Assembly (NCBI GenBank): GCA_964586595.1
Contig: CAZPHB010000006.1
Location: 1 to 64,000 of the forward strand
DNA: 64,000 nucleotides
Direction of reading: 5' to 3'
From: REEB481 sp964586595
GTDB taxonomy: Bacteria; Bacteroidota; Bacteroidia; NS11-12g; UBA955
In this document: piece by piece, positions 1 through 8,315 of the stretch
Position numbering within the stretch: the first letter of the stretch is position 1
Layout of the letters: every line of letters starts with the position of its first letter
Notes under the pieces: generated by a model
Seen by the model: the letters and a program-made list of their open reading frames with translations, nothing else
Database searches by the model: none
What the model was told of the DNA's origin: nothing
Program-made: the position numbers and the translations under genes

Positions 1-19
1 GGTAAATTGGTTCGTGGTT

Positions 20-136
20 CCCCGCATCGCTGTGCTTGCGGGGCAAGCTGGCAGGCTCCCCGCATCGCAAGCTTGCGGGGCAGGCACCATGACAGACTCC
101 CCGCATCGCAAGCTTGCGGGGCAGGCACCATGACAG
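20..136. repeat. Tandem palindromic hairpin repeats upstream of sucA
   Basis: Three copies of a short palindromic element occur at 20-43, 58-80 and 99-121. Each has CCCCGCA at one end and TGCGGGG at the other, giving a 7-bp G+C stem over a loop of 9-10 bases; the last two also carry the inner palindrome GCAAGCTTGC. The second and third copies sit inside a perfect 40-base direct repeat (56-95 and 97-136). Copy 1 has a different loop. This could be a REP-like extragenic element or a run of transcription terminators for a gene left of the window. No T-run follows, which makes a simple terminator less likely. Confidence 0.8.
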
Positions 137-248
137 GTGCTTCATGACAACATGTTCCTTCATCGTCCCACACCAGCCTTTATCCCATCAACTGCTGCAT
201 ACAACCCCGCACTTTGCCTATTTTCGCGGTTCAACTGCGATTGACACC

Positions 249-2942
249 ATGAGTCAGCATCCTTCTTACCTCCTCAATGCCGATCCCGCGGCCATTGACA
301 ACCTATACCACCAGTATCAGGCCGACCACGAAAGTGTGGACTTTGGCTGGCGCAAGTTCTTCGAAGGTTTTGAACTGGGTGCAGAACGGCAAGGTCTGGG
401 TGAGGATGCCCTGAAGGAAATTCATGTGCTGAACCTCATCAACGCCTACCGCGAACGCGGGCACCTGTTCAGCAAAACCAATCCGCTCCGCGATCGCCGC
501 CAATGGAGCCCCAACCTCGACATCGTGAACTTCGGCCTGGAAGCCGCAGACATGAACAAAGTGTTCAATGCCGGCGCGGAAATTGGCATGGGCCCCGCTA
601 CACTCAAAGACATCGTGGCCATGCTCGAGGAAACCTACTGCGGTCATATCGGCGCAGAAATCATGCACATCCGTGAGCCCCGGCGCCTGGAATGGCTGCG
701 CTCCCGCATCGAAAAAACACGCAACCGCCCCGAACTCAGCGTGGACGAAAAACGCCACTTCTTGGATAAACTGAACCAGGCCACGGTGTTCGAGAATTTC
801 CTCCATACCAAATACATCGGACAAAAGCGCTTTTCGGTGGAAGGTCTGGAATGCCTGATTCCCGCCCTCGACGCAGTGATTCAGTACGGCGCCGGATTGG
901 GCGTGGAAGAATTTGTGGTGGGTATGGCACACCGCGGTCGTCTGAATGTGCTGGCCAACATCTTCAACAAAACCTACACCCAGATTTTCGGGGAGTTTGA
1001 AGGTAAAGTATTCCAAGACGATCAGTTTGAAGGTGATGTGAAATACCACCTGGGCTACGATACGGAAGTAGATACCAAAAGCGGTCGCCGCGTACGCCTG
1101 CACCTGGCCGCCAACCCCAGCCACCTCGAGGCAGTGAACCCCGTGGTGAAGGGCGTTGTGCGCTCCAAACTCGACCAGAAATACAACAACGAACCCGATT
1201 CCGTTTGTCCCATCCTGATTCATGGCGACGCCGCCATAGCCGGTCAGGGCATCATGTATGAAGTGGTGCAGATGAGCGGACTGGAAGCCTATTACGTAGG
1301 CGGAACCATCCACGTAGCCACCAACAACCAGATTGGCTTCACCACCAATTATACCGACGCGCGCACCAGCATCTACTGCACGGACGTAGCCAAGGTAACG
1401 CAGTGCCCGGTATTCCACGTAAATGCCGATGATGTAGAAGCCGTGGTGCATGTGGTGAAGCTGGCCATGGCCTACCGCCTGGAGTTCAACAGCGATGTGT
1501 TCATCGACCTGCTGGGCTACCGCAAATACGGACACAATGAGGGCGATGAACCACGCTTCACGCAGCCGCTCATGTACAAGCTGATTGACAAGCACCCGAA
1601 TCCCCGGGAGATTTATAAAGAAGTGCTCCTGAGACGCGGCGAGGTGGATGCCGAAATCGCGCGGGAAATGGAACTGAAGTTTAAGCAGTTGCTTCAGGAG
1701 AAACTGGAAGAAGCGCGCAGCACCTACGAGCCTGCACCCGCAGCTCCGGATGACGCATGGGCCGGTTTCCGCCACGCCAAGCGCGAAGACCTGGTGAACG
1801 TCACGCCCACGGCCGTGGACCGCGAAACACTGCTCCACCTCGGTACGCAAATCAGTAGCATCCCCGAGGAAAATCTTCCCATCAAAAAAGTACAAAACCT
1901 GTTTGCCGAGCGCCGCAAGATGCTCGACAACGACAAGCTCGATTGGGCCATGGGCGAATTGCTGGCCTATGCCACGCTGCTGAAAGAAGGACATCCCGTG
2001 CGCATCAGCGGACAGGATGTGGAACGTGGCACCTTCTCACACCGCCATGCGGTAGTGAAAAAAGAAGACAGCGAAGCCGAATACATTCCCCTGAACCACC
2101 TCGGCGGCGACCAGGCGAAGTTCGATGTGTTCAACAGCCTGCTGAGCGAATACGCGGTGCTGGGTTTTGAATATGGCTACAGCCTGAACAACCCGAATGG
2201 ACTGACCATTTGGGAAGCGCAGTTCGGTGATTTTGGCAACGGAGCGCAAATCATCATCGATCAGTTCATTGCCAGCGCTGAAGCGAAGTGGGGCAAGTTC
2301 AGCGGACTCACCCTGTTGTTGCCGCACGGCTACGAAGGCCAGGGACCGGAACACAGCAGTGCCCGCCCGGAGCGCTTCCTGCAGCTCTGCGCCATGAACA
2401 ACATGCAGGTGGTGGTGCCCAGCACGCCGGCCAGCATGTTCCATGTGTTGCGCCGCCAGTTGCACCGCGATGTGCGCGTGCCGCTGATCGTGTTCACTCC
2501 AAAAAGCCTGCTGCGCCACCCGCGCTGCGTGAGCAGCCTGGGCGATTTGAGCAGTGAAGGGTTCCGACCGCTGATTGATGATGCAACTGCAGAAGCAGGT
2601 AAAGTGCGCCGTGTGGTGTTCTGCTCCGGGAAGGTGTATTACGACCTCTTGCAGTATCAGGAAGCCAACCAGCACAACGATGTGGCTTTGGTGCGCCTGG
2701 AACAATTGTATCCGCTGCCCGAAGAAGCCATCGCCGAAGTAGCTGCGAAATACGCCACAGCCGAGCTGGTTTGGGTGCAGGAAGAGCCGAAAAACATGGG
2801 CGCCTGGATGCACCTGATGCGCTACGACTGGCCCCGTGCCCTGCGTTGCATCAGCAGGAAGAGCAGCGCTTCTCCGGCCACAGGCTACAAGAAAGTACAC
2901 GACAAAGAGCAGGAAGAGATCGTCATTCAGGCCTTCTCCTAA
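249..2942 (+). CDS. sucA: 2-oxoglutarate dehydrogenase E1 component
   Basis: This is the thiamine-diphosphate-dependent E1 subunit (897 aa) of the 2-oxoglutarate dehydrogenase complex, which decarboxylates 2-oxoglutarate and passes the succinyl group to lipoyl-E2 in the TCA cycle. The N-terminus (MSQHPSYLLN...) has the typical E1o E2-binding segment. The HRGRLNVL motif lies near residue 227, GDAAIAGQG near 324 and GHNEGDEPRF near 427, as in ThDP- and metal-binding E1o proteins. The frame is open upstream to 114, but that stretch lies in the hairpin repeats and has no family similarity, so the ATG at 249 is chosen. A TATTTTCG element (219-226), one base off the Bacteroidota -7 box, precedes it. 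The E2 gene (sucB), often adjacent, is not next to it; a terminator and a convergent gene follow. Confidence 0.95.
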   Translation: MSQHPSYLLNADPAAIDNLYHQYQADHESVDFGWRKFFEGFELGAERQGLGEDALKEIHVLNLINAYRERGHLFSKTNPLRDRRQWSPNLDIVNFGLEAADMNKVFNAGAEIGMGPATLKDIVAMLEETYCGHIGAEIMHIREPRRLEWLRSRIEKTRNRPELSVDEKRHFLDKLNQATVFENFLHTKYIGQKRFSVEGLECLIPALDAVIQYGAGLGVEEFVVGMAHRGRLNVLANIFNKTYTQIFGEFEGKVFQDDQFEGDVKYHLGYDTEVDTKSGRRVRLHLAANPSHLEAVNPVVKGVVRSKLDQKYNNEPDSVCPILIHGDAAIAGQGIMYEVVQMSGLEAYYVGGTIHVATNNQIGFTTNYTDARTSIYCTDVAKVTQCPVFHVNADDVEAVVHVVKLAMAYRLEFNSDVFIDLLGYRKYGHNEGDEPRFTQPLMYKLIDKHPNPREIYKEVLLRRGEVDAEIAREMELKFKQLLQEKLEEARSTYEPAPAAPDDAWAGFRHAKREDLVNVTPTAVDRETLLHLGTQISSIPEENLPIKKVQNLFAERRKMLDNDKLDWAMGELLAYATLLKEGHPVRISGQDVERGTFSHRHAVVKKEDSEAEYIPLNHLGGDQAKFDVFNSLLSEYAVLGFEYGYSLNNPNGLTIWEAQFGDFGNGAQIIIDQFIASAEAKWGKFSGLTLLLPHGYEGQGPEHSSARPERFLQLCAMNNMQVVVPSTPASMFHVLRRQLHRDVRVPLIVFTPKSLLRHPRCVSSLGDLSSEGFRPLIDDATAEAGKVRRVVFCSGKVYYDLLQYQEANQHNDVALVRLEQLYPLPEEAIAEVAAKYATAELVWVQEEPKNMGAWMHLMRYDWPRALRCISRKSSASPATGYKKVHDKEQEEIVIQAFS

Positions 2943-2949
2943 AACAAAG

Positions 2950-2993
2950 AAGCCGCCCCTGATTCAGGAACGGCTTGCTCTGTTGCTTTTTCT
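2950..2993. terminator. Hairpin terminator between convergent sucA and yceI
   Basis: AAGCCG (2950-2955) pairs with CGGCTT (2971-2976), with an inner CCTG/CAGG stem, followed by a T-rich stretch ending near 2993. It lies directly after the sucA stop and before the end of the convergent yceI-like gene, so it may serve both strands. Confidence 0.6.
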
Positions 2994-3005
2994 TGCTGAA
3001 GCTGT

Positions 3006-3545
3006 TTACGCCTTGGTCAGCTCGGCGTTGATGTACAGTTTCACATCGTCGGAAACCACCAGGCCTCCGGCTTCAGTTACTGCGCTCCACTCCAAGCCAA
3101 ACTCTTTGCGGTTGATGATGCCTGTGATGTGGTAGCCGCTGCGGGTCATGCCCCAGGGATCCACGAGGGTTCCGTTGTGTTCCACATGCAGGGTTACTTC
3201 CTTGGTCACGCCGCGCAGGCTCAGGTTTCCGGTAACGTCGTACTGGTTCTCGCCTTTGCTGTGGATTGCTGTGCTTTGGAAGTTCAACTCGGGATGGTTT
3301 TCGGCGTCGAAGAAGTCGGCACTCTTCAAATGACCGTCGCGCTGTTCTGAATTGGTGTCCACACTGTGAACATCAGCCTTGAACCAAATGCGGGCAGTGG
3401 CGAAATCTTCACCGTTCATCTGAAAACCGCCTTCAAACTTGCGGAAATATCCGGTTACTGTGCTGATGACCATGTGACGTACTTTAAACTGAATTTCTGA
3501 GTGGGCTACGTCAATAACCCAGTTGCTTACTGCTTGTGTTTCCAT
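3006..3545 (-). CDS. YceI family lipid-binding-like protein
   Basis: This is a YceI-family protein of 179 aa, a lipocalin-like beta-barrel that in characterised members binds isoprenoid or other amphiphilic lipids. The start WVIDVAHSEIQFKVRHM matches the conserved opening of the family (D-x-x-H-S-x-I-x-F-x-V-x-H), and the central ARIWFKADVHSVDTN and C-terminal regions also fit. Unlike E. coli YceI there is no signal peptide, so this form is probably cytoplasmic. It lies 37 nt downstream of the pirin gene on the same strand and is probably in the MarR-pirin-YceI transcription unit. Confidence 0.85.
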   Translation of the reverse strand: METQAVSNWVIDVAHSEIQFKVRHMVISTVTGYFRKFEGGFQMNGEDFATARIWFKADVHSVDTNSEQRDGHLKSADFFDAENHPELNFQSTAIHSKGENQYDVTGNLSLRGVTKEVTLHVEHNGTLVDPWGMTRSGYHITGIINRKEFGLEWSAVTEAGGLVVSDDVKLYINAELTKA

Positions 3546-3582
3546 AATGTATTTGTGGTTTAAATTGGTTTATTTCTTTTGT

Positions 3583-4299
3583 TCACCAGTGCATGGGCAC
3601 TTCAATGAATAACACCTGAGCATCCTCGTTTGCTTTGGCCATAATGGAAGAAGCTTCGGTAATGCCAAGAGCGTCGCGGTGCATCAGCTGATTTCCTGCA
3701 ATTTCAATGGCTCCGCTGACCACGAAGGCATAAACCCCATTGCCGGCATTTTTCACTTCATAGGTTCGATCCGCTCCAGCGGGAATCCTGGCCATCGAAA
3801 ACCAAGCGTCCTGCCCGATTTCCAGACTTCCGTTTTCCCCGTCGGGGGAAACAAGCACGGTCCATTCCCGTGCGCTGCCGATGGCTTCCGCAAACGATTT
3901 CTGCGCATACCTGGGCGTGGTGTTTTTCGCCCTGGGAAATATCCAGATTTGAAACAAATGCAGCGGATCTGTATGGCTGGCGTTGCGCTCGCTGTGCTGG
4001 ATTCCGGTGCCGGCACTCATGGCCTGAACCTCGCCGGCGCGCAACTGTTCCTTATGGCCCATGCTGTCCTGATGCTCCAGCGTTCCTTCCATCATGATGG
4101 TGACAATCTCCATGTTGTCGTGCGGATGCGTGGCAAAGCCCATTCCCGGCGCTACATAATCGTCGTTCAGCACGCGAAGGGCGCCAAAGTGTATCCTCGA
4201 TGGATCATACCAGCCGCCAAAGCTGAACGAATGCCAGGTTTTGAGCCAGCCGTGGTTGGCGCCGCCCCTCAAGCCTGCAGGATGATAGATGGTCTTCAT
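3583..4299 (-). CDS. Pirin family protein
   Basis: This is a bicupin pirin-family protein (238 aa). Pirins bind iron or another metal in the N-terminal cupin, and some are quercetin dioxygenases or stress/redox modulators. The first cupin carries the expected motif (FATHPHDNMEIVTIMMEGTLEHQDSMG in the first 90 residues, with its metal-binding histidines and Glu), and GEVQAMSAGTGIQHSE follows. The ATG at 4299 (MKTIYHPAG) is preferred; the open frame extends five codons further up to 4314, but those codons lie inside a palindromic operator (4303-4314). The gene is co-oriented with the MarR gene upstream and the YceI gene downstream. Confidence 0.88.
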   Translation of the reverse strand: MKTIYHPAGLRGGANHGWLKTWHSFSFGGWYDPSRIHFGALRVLNDDYVAPGMGFATHPHDNMEIVTIMMEGTLEHQDSMGHKEQLRAGEVQAMSAGTGIQHSERNASHTDPLHLFQIWIFPRAKNTTPRYAQKSFAEAIGSAREWTVLVSPDGENGSLEIGQDAWFSMARIPAGADRTYEVKNAGNGVYAFVVSGAIEIAGNQLMHRDALGITEASSIMAKANEDAQVLFIEVPMHW

Positions 4300-4302
4300 T
4301 TG

Positions 4303-4314
4303 TTGTAGGTACAA
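4303..4314. promoter_or_regulatory. Palindromic operator in front of pirin
   Basis: TTGTAGGTACAA is a TTGTA-NN-TACAA palindrome ending 3 nt before the pirin ATG, in the place of a ribosome-binding site. The same palindrome with a different centre (TTGTATGTACAA) lies upstream of the marR gene at 4814-4825, and ATTA-like bases (TTA) follow both. This makes it a likely binding site of the neighbouring MarR protein. Confidence 0.6.
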
Positions 4315-4333
4315 TTAATGGTTTAAATTTTTT

Positions 4334-4789
4334 TCAGTTGAGGTCCCTCAATTTGTCGAGCAGGGTGTTTAGTATTCCGGCCTCCACTTCGTTCAATCCG
4401 ATGTGCACAGGGTCGTCATCCATCCATTGTTGGTCGATTTTTTTCAGGAGCGCTGTGCCGCTGTCGGTCAGCACAATGTGCAGCTCCCGCTTGTCGTTGG
4501 GGCTTTGCTTCCGCTGTACCAAACCCTTGGCCTCCAGCTTGTCGATGATTCTGGTGGTATTGCTGCTGCGCTCCAGCATGCGTGCCGTGATGTCTTTCAC
4601 ACATACCACCTTGTTTTTCTGGCCCCGTATGATGCGCATCACGTTGAATTGTTCGTGCGACAAACCATGCTTCCGCAGAAAGGGCAACATCCTGTTCTTC
4701 AGCCACCAGGCGCTGAAAATGATGTTCACCTGTGCCTTGTGAAACTCATTCTGGAAAACCTTGGTCTGAACCTCGTCTTCTATTTTCAC
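4334..4789 (-). CDS. MarR family transcriptional regulator
   Basis: This is a MarR/SlyA-type winged-helix DNA-binding protein of about 151 aa. The opening (V/M)KIEDEVQTKVFQNEFHKAQVNIIFSAWW matches Bacteroidota MarR proteins, followed by the helix-turn-helix and wing region VKDITARMLERSSNTTRIIDKLEAKGLVQR...DKRELHIVLT. The start is taken as GTG at 4789 because the longer ATG form (4825) would begin inside the palindrome 4814-4825 and add 12 unrelated residues. It probably represses itself and the downstream pirin gene through the paired operators; the ligand is unknown. Confidence 0.85.
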   Translation of the reverse strand: MKIEDEVQTKVFQNEFHKAQVNIIFSAWWLKNRMLPFLRKHGLSHEQFNVMRIIRGQKNKVVCVKDITARMLERSSNTTRIIDKLEAKGLVQRKQSPNDKRELHIVLTDSGTALLKKIDQQWMDDDPVHIGLNEVEAGILNTLLDKLRDLN

Positions 4790-4813
4790 ACTGCAAAAGT
4801 ATGGTGTTTTTAG

Positions 4814-4825
4814 TTGTATGTACAA
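4814..4825. promoter_or_regulatory. Palindromic operator upstream of marR
   Basis: TTGTATGTACAA lies 24 nt upstream of the proposed marR GTG and 58 nt upstream of obg on the other strand. It matches the operator in front of pirin in both half-sites, suggesting autoregulation. It could also influence obg transcription because the two promoters are divergent. Confidence 0.6.
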
Positions 4826-4869
4826 TTATTTTTTGTCTTTACAGAACCGGGGAAGCTGGTTGCCGGGAG

Positions 4870-4877
4870 TATCTTTG
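4870..4877 (+). promoter_or_regulatory. TAnnTTTG promoter element of obg
   Basis: TATCTTTG matches the Bacteroidota -7 element and ends 6 nt before the obg ATG at 4884, so the transcript would start at or next to the start codon (leaderless). I see no good -33 TTTG at the usual spacing. Confidence 0.55.
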
Positions 4878-4883
4878 CCCAAA

Positions 4884-5879
4884 ATGGCGGATTCCAACTT
4901 CATTGATTATGTAAAAATTTGCTGCCGCAGCGGGAAAGGTGGCGCAGGAAGCCGTCATTTCAACCGTACCAAAATGAACCCTAAGGGCGGTCCGGATGGT
5001 GGCAACGGAGGAAAAGGCGGCAGCATCATCCTGCGTGGCAATGCTCAGTTCTGGACCCTGTTGCACCTCAAATACCGCAAACACATCATGGCCGGCGACG
5101 GTGTAAACGGAAGCCGTGCGCTGATGACCGGCGCTGATGGCCGCAATGAAATTCTGGATGTTCCCTTGGGCACGGTGGCACGCAATGCCGAAACGGGCGA
5201 GTTTTTGTTCGAAATCACCAACGACGGTGAAGAAAAAGTACTGGTTCCCGGCGGCCGCGGCGGTTTGGGCAATGCGCATTTTGTGAGTGCCACCAACCAG
5301 GCTCCCGACTACGCGCAACCGGGAGAACCCGGCCGCGAAGACTGGATGATCCTTGAACTGAAGCTTCTTGCAGACGTGGGTTTGGTTGGCTTCCCCAACG
5401 CAGGGAAAAGCACCCTGCTTTCTGTGGTTTCCGCCGCCAAACCCGAAATAGCTGATTATCCGTTCACCACACTCAAACCCAACCTGGGTGTGGTTCAATA
5501 CCGCGACTACAAGAGTTTTGTGGTGGCCGATATTCCCGGAATCATCGAAGATGCACACAAGGGCAAAGGCCTGGGACATCGCTTCCTGAAACACATAGAA
5601 CGCAACGCCGTGCTGCTGTTTCTGGTTCCCGCCGACAGTAAAAACCACATGGAAGAATTGTCCATTCTGCTGCGCGAACTGGAACAGTTCAACCGCGAAC
5701 TGATGCACAAACGCCGCGTGGTGGCCGTAAGCAAAGCCGATTTGCTCGACGACGAATTGAAACAGGCCATCACCGCAGAAATGCCCGGCATTCAACCCCT
5801 GTTTTTTTCCGCCGCCACCGGCGAAGGAATCCAAGCGCTGAAAGACCGCCTCTGGACCGAAATCAACCGCGAAGTTTAA
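4884..5879 (+). CDS. obg: GTPase Obg/CgtA
   Basis: This is the essential ribosome-associated GTPase involved in 50S assembly and stringent control (331 aa). The glycine-rich Obg fold fills the first half (CCRSGKGGAGS, NPKGGPDGGNGGKGG). The G domain follows with G1 GFPNAGKST, switch FTTLKPNLG, G3 DIPGIIE and G4 SKAD. It ends after the G domain, as in most Bacteroidota, without the extra C-terminal Obg domain. The start at 4884 (MADSNFIDYVK) fits the family; the frame is open 22 codons further up, but that stretch holds the promoter. Confidence 0.95.
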   Translation: MADSNFIDYVKICCRSGKGGAGSRHFNRTKMNPKGGPDGGNGGKGGSIILRGNAQFWTLLHLKYRKHIMAGDGVNGSRALMTGADGRNEILDVPLGTVARNAETGEFLFEITNDGEEKVLVPGGRGGLGNAHFVSATNQAPDYAQPGEPGREDWMILELKLLADVGLVGFPNAGKSTLLSVVSAAKPEIADYPFTTLKPNLGVVQYRDYKSFVVADIPGIIEDAHKGKGLGHRFLKHIERNAVLLFLVPADSKNHMEELSILLRELEQFNRELMHKRRVVAVSKADLLDDELKQAITAEMPGIQPLFFSAATGEGIQALKDRLWTEINREV

Positions 5880-5886
5880 AGCCCCT

Positions 5887-5894
5887 TATCTTTG
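5887..5894 (+). promoter_or_regulatory. TAnnTTTG promoter element of lptB
   Basis: TATCTTTG begins 8 nt after the obg stop and ends 6 nt before the lptB ATG at 5901. This gives lptB its own promoter and a predicted leaderless transcript. Confidence 0.55.
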
Positions 5895-5900
5895 CACCTC

Positions 5901-6653
5901 ATGCTTCTGCGCAGCGAACATCTAGTGAAACAATACCGCCAAAAAAAGGTGGTGGATGATGTAAGTGTTGAAGTGCAACAGGGTGAGATTGTTGGTCTGC
6001 TCGGACCCAATGGCGCGGGTAAAACCACATCTTTTTACATGTTTGTTGGTTTGGTGAAGCCCGACAGCGGAAACATCTTCCTGGACCAAACCGACATCAC
6101 CCGCCTTCCGATGTACAAACGTGCGCAGTTGGGTGTGGGATATCTGCCTCAGGAAGCCTCGGTATTCCGTGAACTCAGCGTGGAAAACAACGTGCGCGCC
6201 GTGTTGGAAATGACTTCCCTTTCCAAAGCAAAACAAGAAGAAAAACTGGAAGAGCTGCTGGAGGAATTTGGGCTCAACCGCGTGCGCAACAACAAAGGAA
6301 AGGTGCTGAGCGGCGGGGAACGGCGCAGAACGGAAATTGCCCGGGCGCTGGCTACCGACCCCAAATTTATTTTGCTCGACGAGCCCTTCGCCGGCGTGGA
6401 TCCCATTGCCGTGGAAGATATTCAAAGTATTGTTGCTAAGTTAAAGGAACGCAACATCGGCATCCTGATCACCGACCACAACGTACAGGAAACACTCAGC
6501 ATCACGGACCGGGCTTATTTGCTGTTTGAAGGGAAACTGCTGAAGCAGGGAACCGCAGAGGAGTTGGCCGCCGACCCCCTGGTGCGCAAAGTTTACCTGG
6601 GAAGAAACTTTGTGCTGCGCCGCAAATTTCAAAACCCCGCTTCCAACCCTTAA
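5901..6653 (+). CDS. lptB: LPS export ABC transporter ATP-binding protein
   Basis: This is the cytoplasmic ATPase of the Lpt machine that extracts lipopolysaccharide from the inner membrane (250 aa). Walker A GPNGAGKTT lies near residue 36, the Q-loop region includes GYLPQEASVFREL, the signature is LSGGERRRTEIARAL and Walker B is FILLDEPFAGVDP. These are LptB-specific in wording. The start MLLRSEHLV at 5901 is preferred over an in-frame upstream codon at 5892, which lies inside the promoter element. The LptF/G permease genes are not in the window. Confidence 0.93.
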   Translation: MLLRSEHLVKQYRQKKVVDDVSVEVQQGEIVGLLGPNGAGKTTSFYMFVGLVKPDSGNIFLDQTDITRLPMYKRAQLGVGYLPQEASVFRELSVENNVRAVLEMTSLSKAKQEEKLEELLEEFGLNRVRNNKGKVLSGGERRRTEIARALATDPKFILLDEPFAGVDPIAVEDIQSIVAKLKERNIGILITDHNVQETLSITDRAYLLFEGKLLKQGTAEELAADPLVRKVYLGRNFVLRRKFQNPASNP

Positions 6654-6677
6654 CATAGGCAACGGCTCCACCCGTCC

Positions 6678-7643
6678 ATGCGCATCATCAGCAGCAACAA
6701 TACCGATGTGTATTTCCACCTGGCGGCAGAAGCGTATCTGTTGGACCACAGCGATGAAGACGTTGCCTTGATCTGGCAAAGCCACAACGCCGTGGTGTGT
6801 GGCAAACACCAGGTGGCGCTCAAAGAAGTTAATTATCCATATTGCCGCAGCAACAACATCCACATCGCACGCCGGATTTCGGGCGGTGGAACGGTGTTTC
6901 ACGATGCCGGCAATGTGTGCTTCTCCTTCATCAAAAGTTATACAGACCGGCAACACGCCGTAGACTTCCGTGGTCATACCCAAACGCTGGTGGATTTTTT
7001 ACAATCCCTGGGCGTTCCAGCAACCCACAGCGGCCGCAACGACTTGATTGCCAACGGCTTGAAAATCAGCGGCAACGCCGAACACCTCAACCAACGGCGA
7101 CAAAAGGTGCTGCACCACGGCACGCTGCTGTTCAACAGCGACCTGGAAAACCTGGGCCACGCCATCCGAGGTCACGTGGAAAATTACAGCCACCACGGGG
7201 TGGAAAGCGTGCGCAGCAAAGTGGCAAATATTTCTGCGTTCCTGGAACATCCGCTGGGATTGGAAGCATTCAAAACCGGCATCGCCAAACACCTCAACAG
7301 CACCGTTCAACACAGCCGCATCGATGTTTTTTCTGCTGAAGAACTGGCGGCTATTGATACCCTGCGCCAGGAGCGCTTCACCCAAGAAGATTGGATTTTT
7401 GGCTACGGCCCGCGCTATACATTTGCCCGGGAAATACCAACACCAGCCGGTGTGCTGGCTTGCGTGCTTTCGGTGGAAAAAGGCATCATCACGGAAGCTG
7501 CGGTAACACTGAACGGAGTTTTGCTTACGGCACTTTCTGAGGAACTGACCGGAACCTTCCACCACAGCGCAGACCTGAACAACCTGGTGTTGTTTCTTCC
7601 CCCGGGAATTCCTCTGGATTTGCTGGAGGATGTCCTTTTCTGA
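6678..7643 (+). CDS. lplA: Lipoate-protein ligase A
   Basis: This enzyme activates free lipoate with ATP and attaches it to lipoyl domains such as E2 of 2-oxoacid dehydrogenases (321 aa). The BPL/LplA catalytic domain covers the first ~230 residues with the conserved RRISGGGTVFHDAGNVCFSFI motif and NDLIANGLKISGNAE including the lysine-containing loop. The C-terminal ~90 residues form the accessory lipoate ligase domain. It starts 24 nt after lptB and lies 11 nt before nth, so the three may be co-transcribed. It could serve the sucA-containing dehydrogenase complex. Confidence 0.92.
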   Translation: MRIISSNNTDVYFHLAAEAYLLDHSDEDVALIWQSHNAVVCGKHQVALKEVNYPYCRSNNIHIARRISGGGTVFHDAGNVCFSFIKSYTDRQHAVDFRGHTQTLVDFLQSLGVPATHSGRNDLIANGLKISGNAEHLNQRRQKVLHHGTLLFNSDLENLGHAIRGHVENYSHHGVESVRSKVANISAFLEHPLGLEAFKTGIAKHLNSTVQHSRIDVFSAEELAAIDTLRQERFTQEDWIFGYGPRYTFAREIPTPAGVLACVLSVEKGIITEAAVTLNGVLLTALSEELTGTFHHSADLNNLVLFLPPGIPLDLLEDVLF

Positions 7644-7654
7644 ACACCATTTCC

Positions 7655-8284
7655 ATGAACAAGAAAGAACGCGCCGCCTGGATTCATCAAACACTGGAAC
7701 ATTTTTACCCTGAAGTTCCGGTGCCGCTGGATCACAAAGACGCGTACACGCTGCTGGTTGCTGTTTTGCTTTCGGCCCAGTGCACCGATGAACGCGTAAA
7801 TAAAATCACGCCGCACCTATTCGCGGAAGCAGACAACCCCAACGACATGGTCAAGTTGTCTGTTGAGCACATCCGTGAAATCATCAAACCCTGCGGATTA
7901 AGTCCGGCGAAAAGCAAAGCCATCCACCGGCTCTCTGAAATCATTCTCGAGGAACACGGCGGCAAGGTGCCTGAAAGTTTCGAAGCGTTGGAGCGCCTGC
8001 CCGGTGTGGGCCACAAAACCGCCAGTGTGGTGATGAGCCAGGCCTTCGGGCATCCAGCCTTTCCCGTGGATACTCACATCCACCGGCTGGCCTACCGCTG
8101 GCGGCTAAGTCCCGCCAAAAATGTGGAACAAACCGAACGCGACCTGAAGCGACAGTTCCCCGAATCCTCCTGGAACAAACTGCATTTGCAGATTATTTTC
8201 TTCGGAAGGCAGTTTTGTCCGGCGCGCGGCCACAAACCCGAACAATGTCCCATCTGCTCGGTGGTAGGCTGCCGCGAGAAATAA
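7655..8284 (+). CDS. nth: Endonuclease III
   Basis: This is a base-excision-repair DNA glycosylase/AP lyase for oxidised pyrimidines (209 aa). It shows LLSAQCTDERVNK, the helix-hairpin-helix LPGVGHKTASVV with the catalytic lysine, the downstream PVDTHIHRLA with the catalytic Asp, and a C-terminal cysteine loop (C-x6-C-x2-C-x5-C type: FCPARGHKPEQCPICSVVGC) for a [4Fe-4S] cluster. It follows lplA by 11 nt and is convergent with the M28 peptidase. Confidence 0.95.
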   Translation: MNKKERAAWIHQTLEHFYPEVPVPLDHKDAYTLLVAVLLSAQCTDERVNKITPHLFAEADNPNDMVKLSVEHIREIIKPCGLSPAKSKAIHRLSEIILEEHGGKVPESFEALERLPGVGHKTASVVMSQAFGHPAFPVDTHIHRLAYRWRLSPAKNVEQTERDLKRQFPESSWNKLHLQIIFFGRQFCPARGHKPEQCPICSVVGCREK

Positions 8285-8315
8285 GCCTGGGTTTAGGGCC
8301 GAAACCTTTGCGGCA

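Noticed and set aside
303..1994. 563-codon open frame on the minus strand, antisense to sucA
   Set aside because: It mirrors the strongly biased codons of sucA, has no family motif and runs wholly inside a certain gene; several similar shadows occur opposite obg, leuS and the T9SS genes.
7171..7186. CACGTG-containing sequence in lplA as parS
   Set aside because: About 11 of 16 matches, expected by chance in a coding region.
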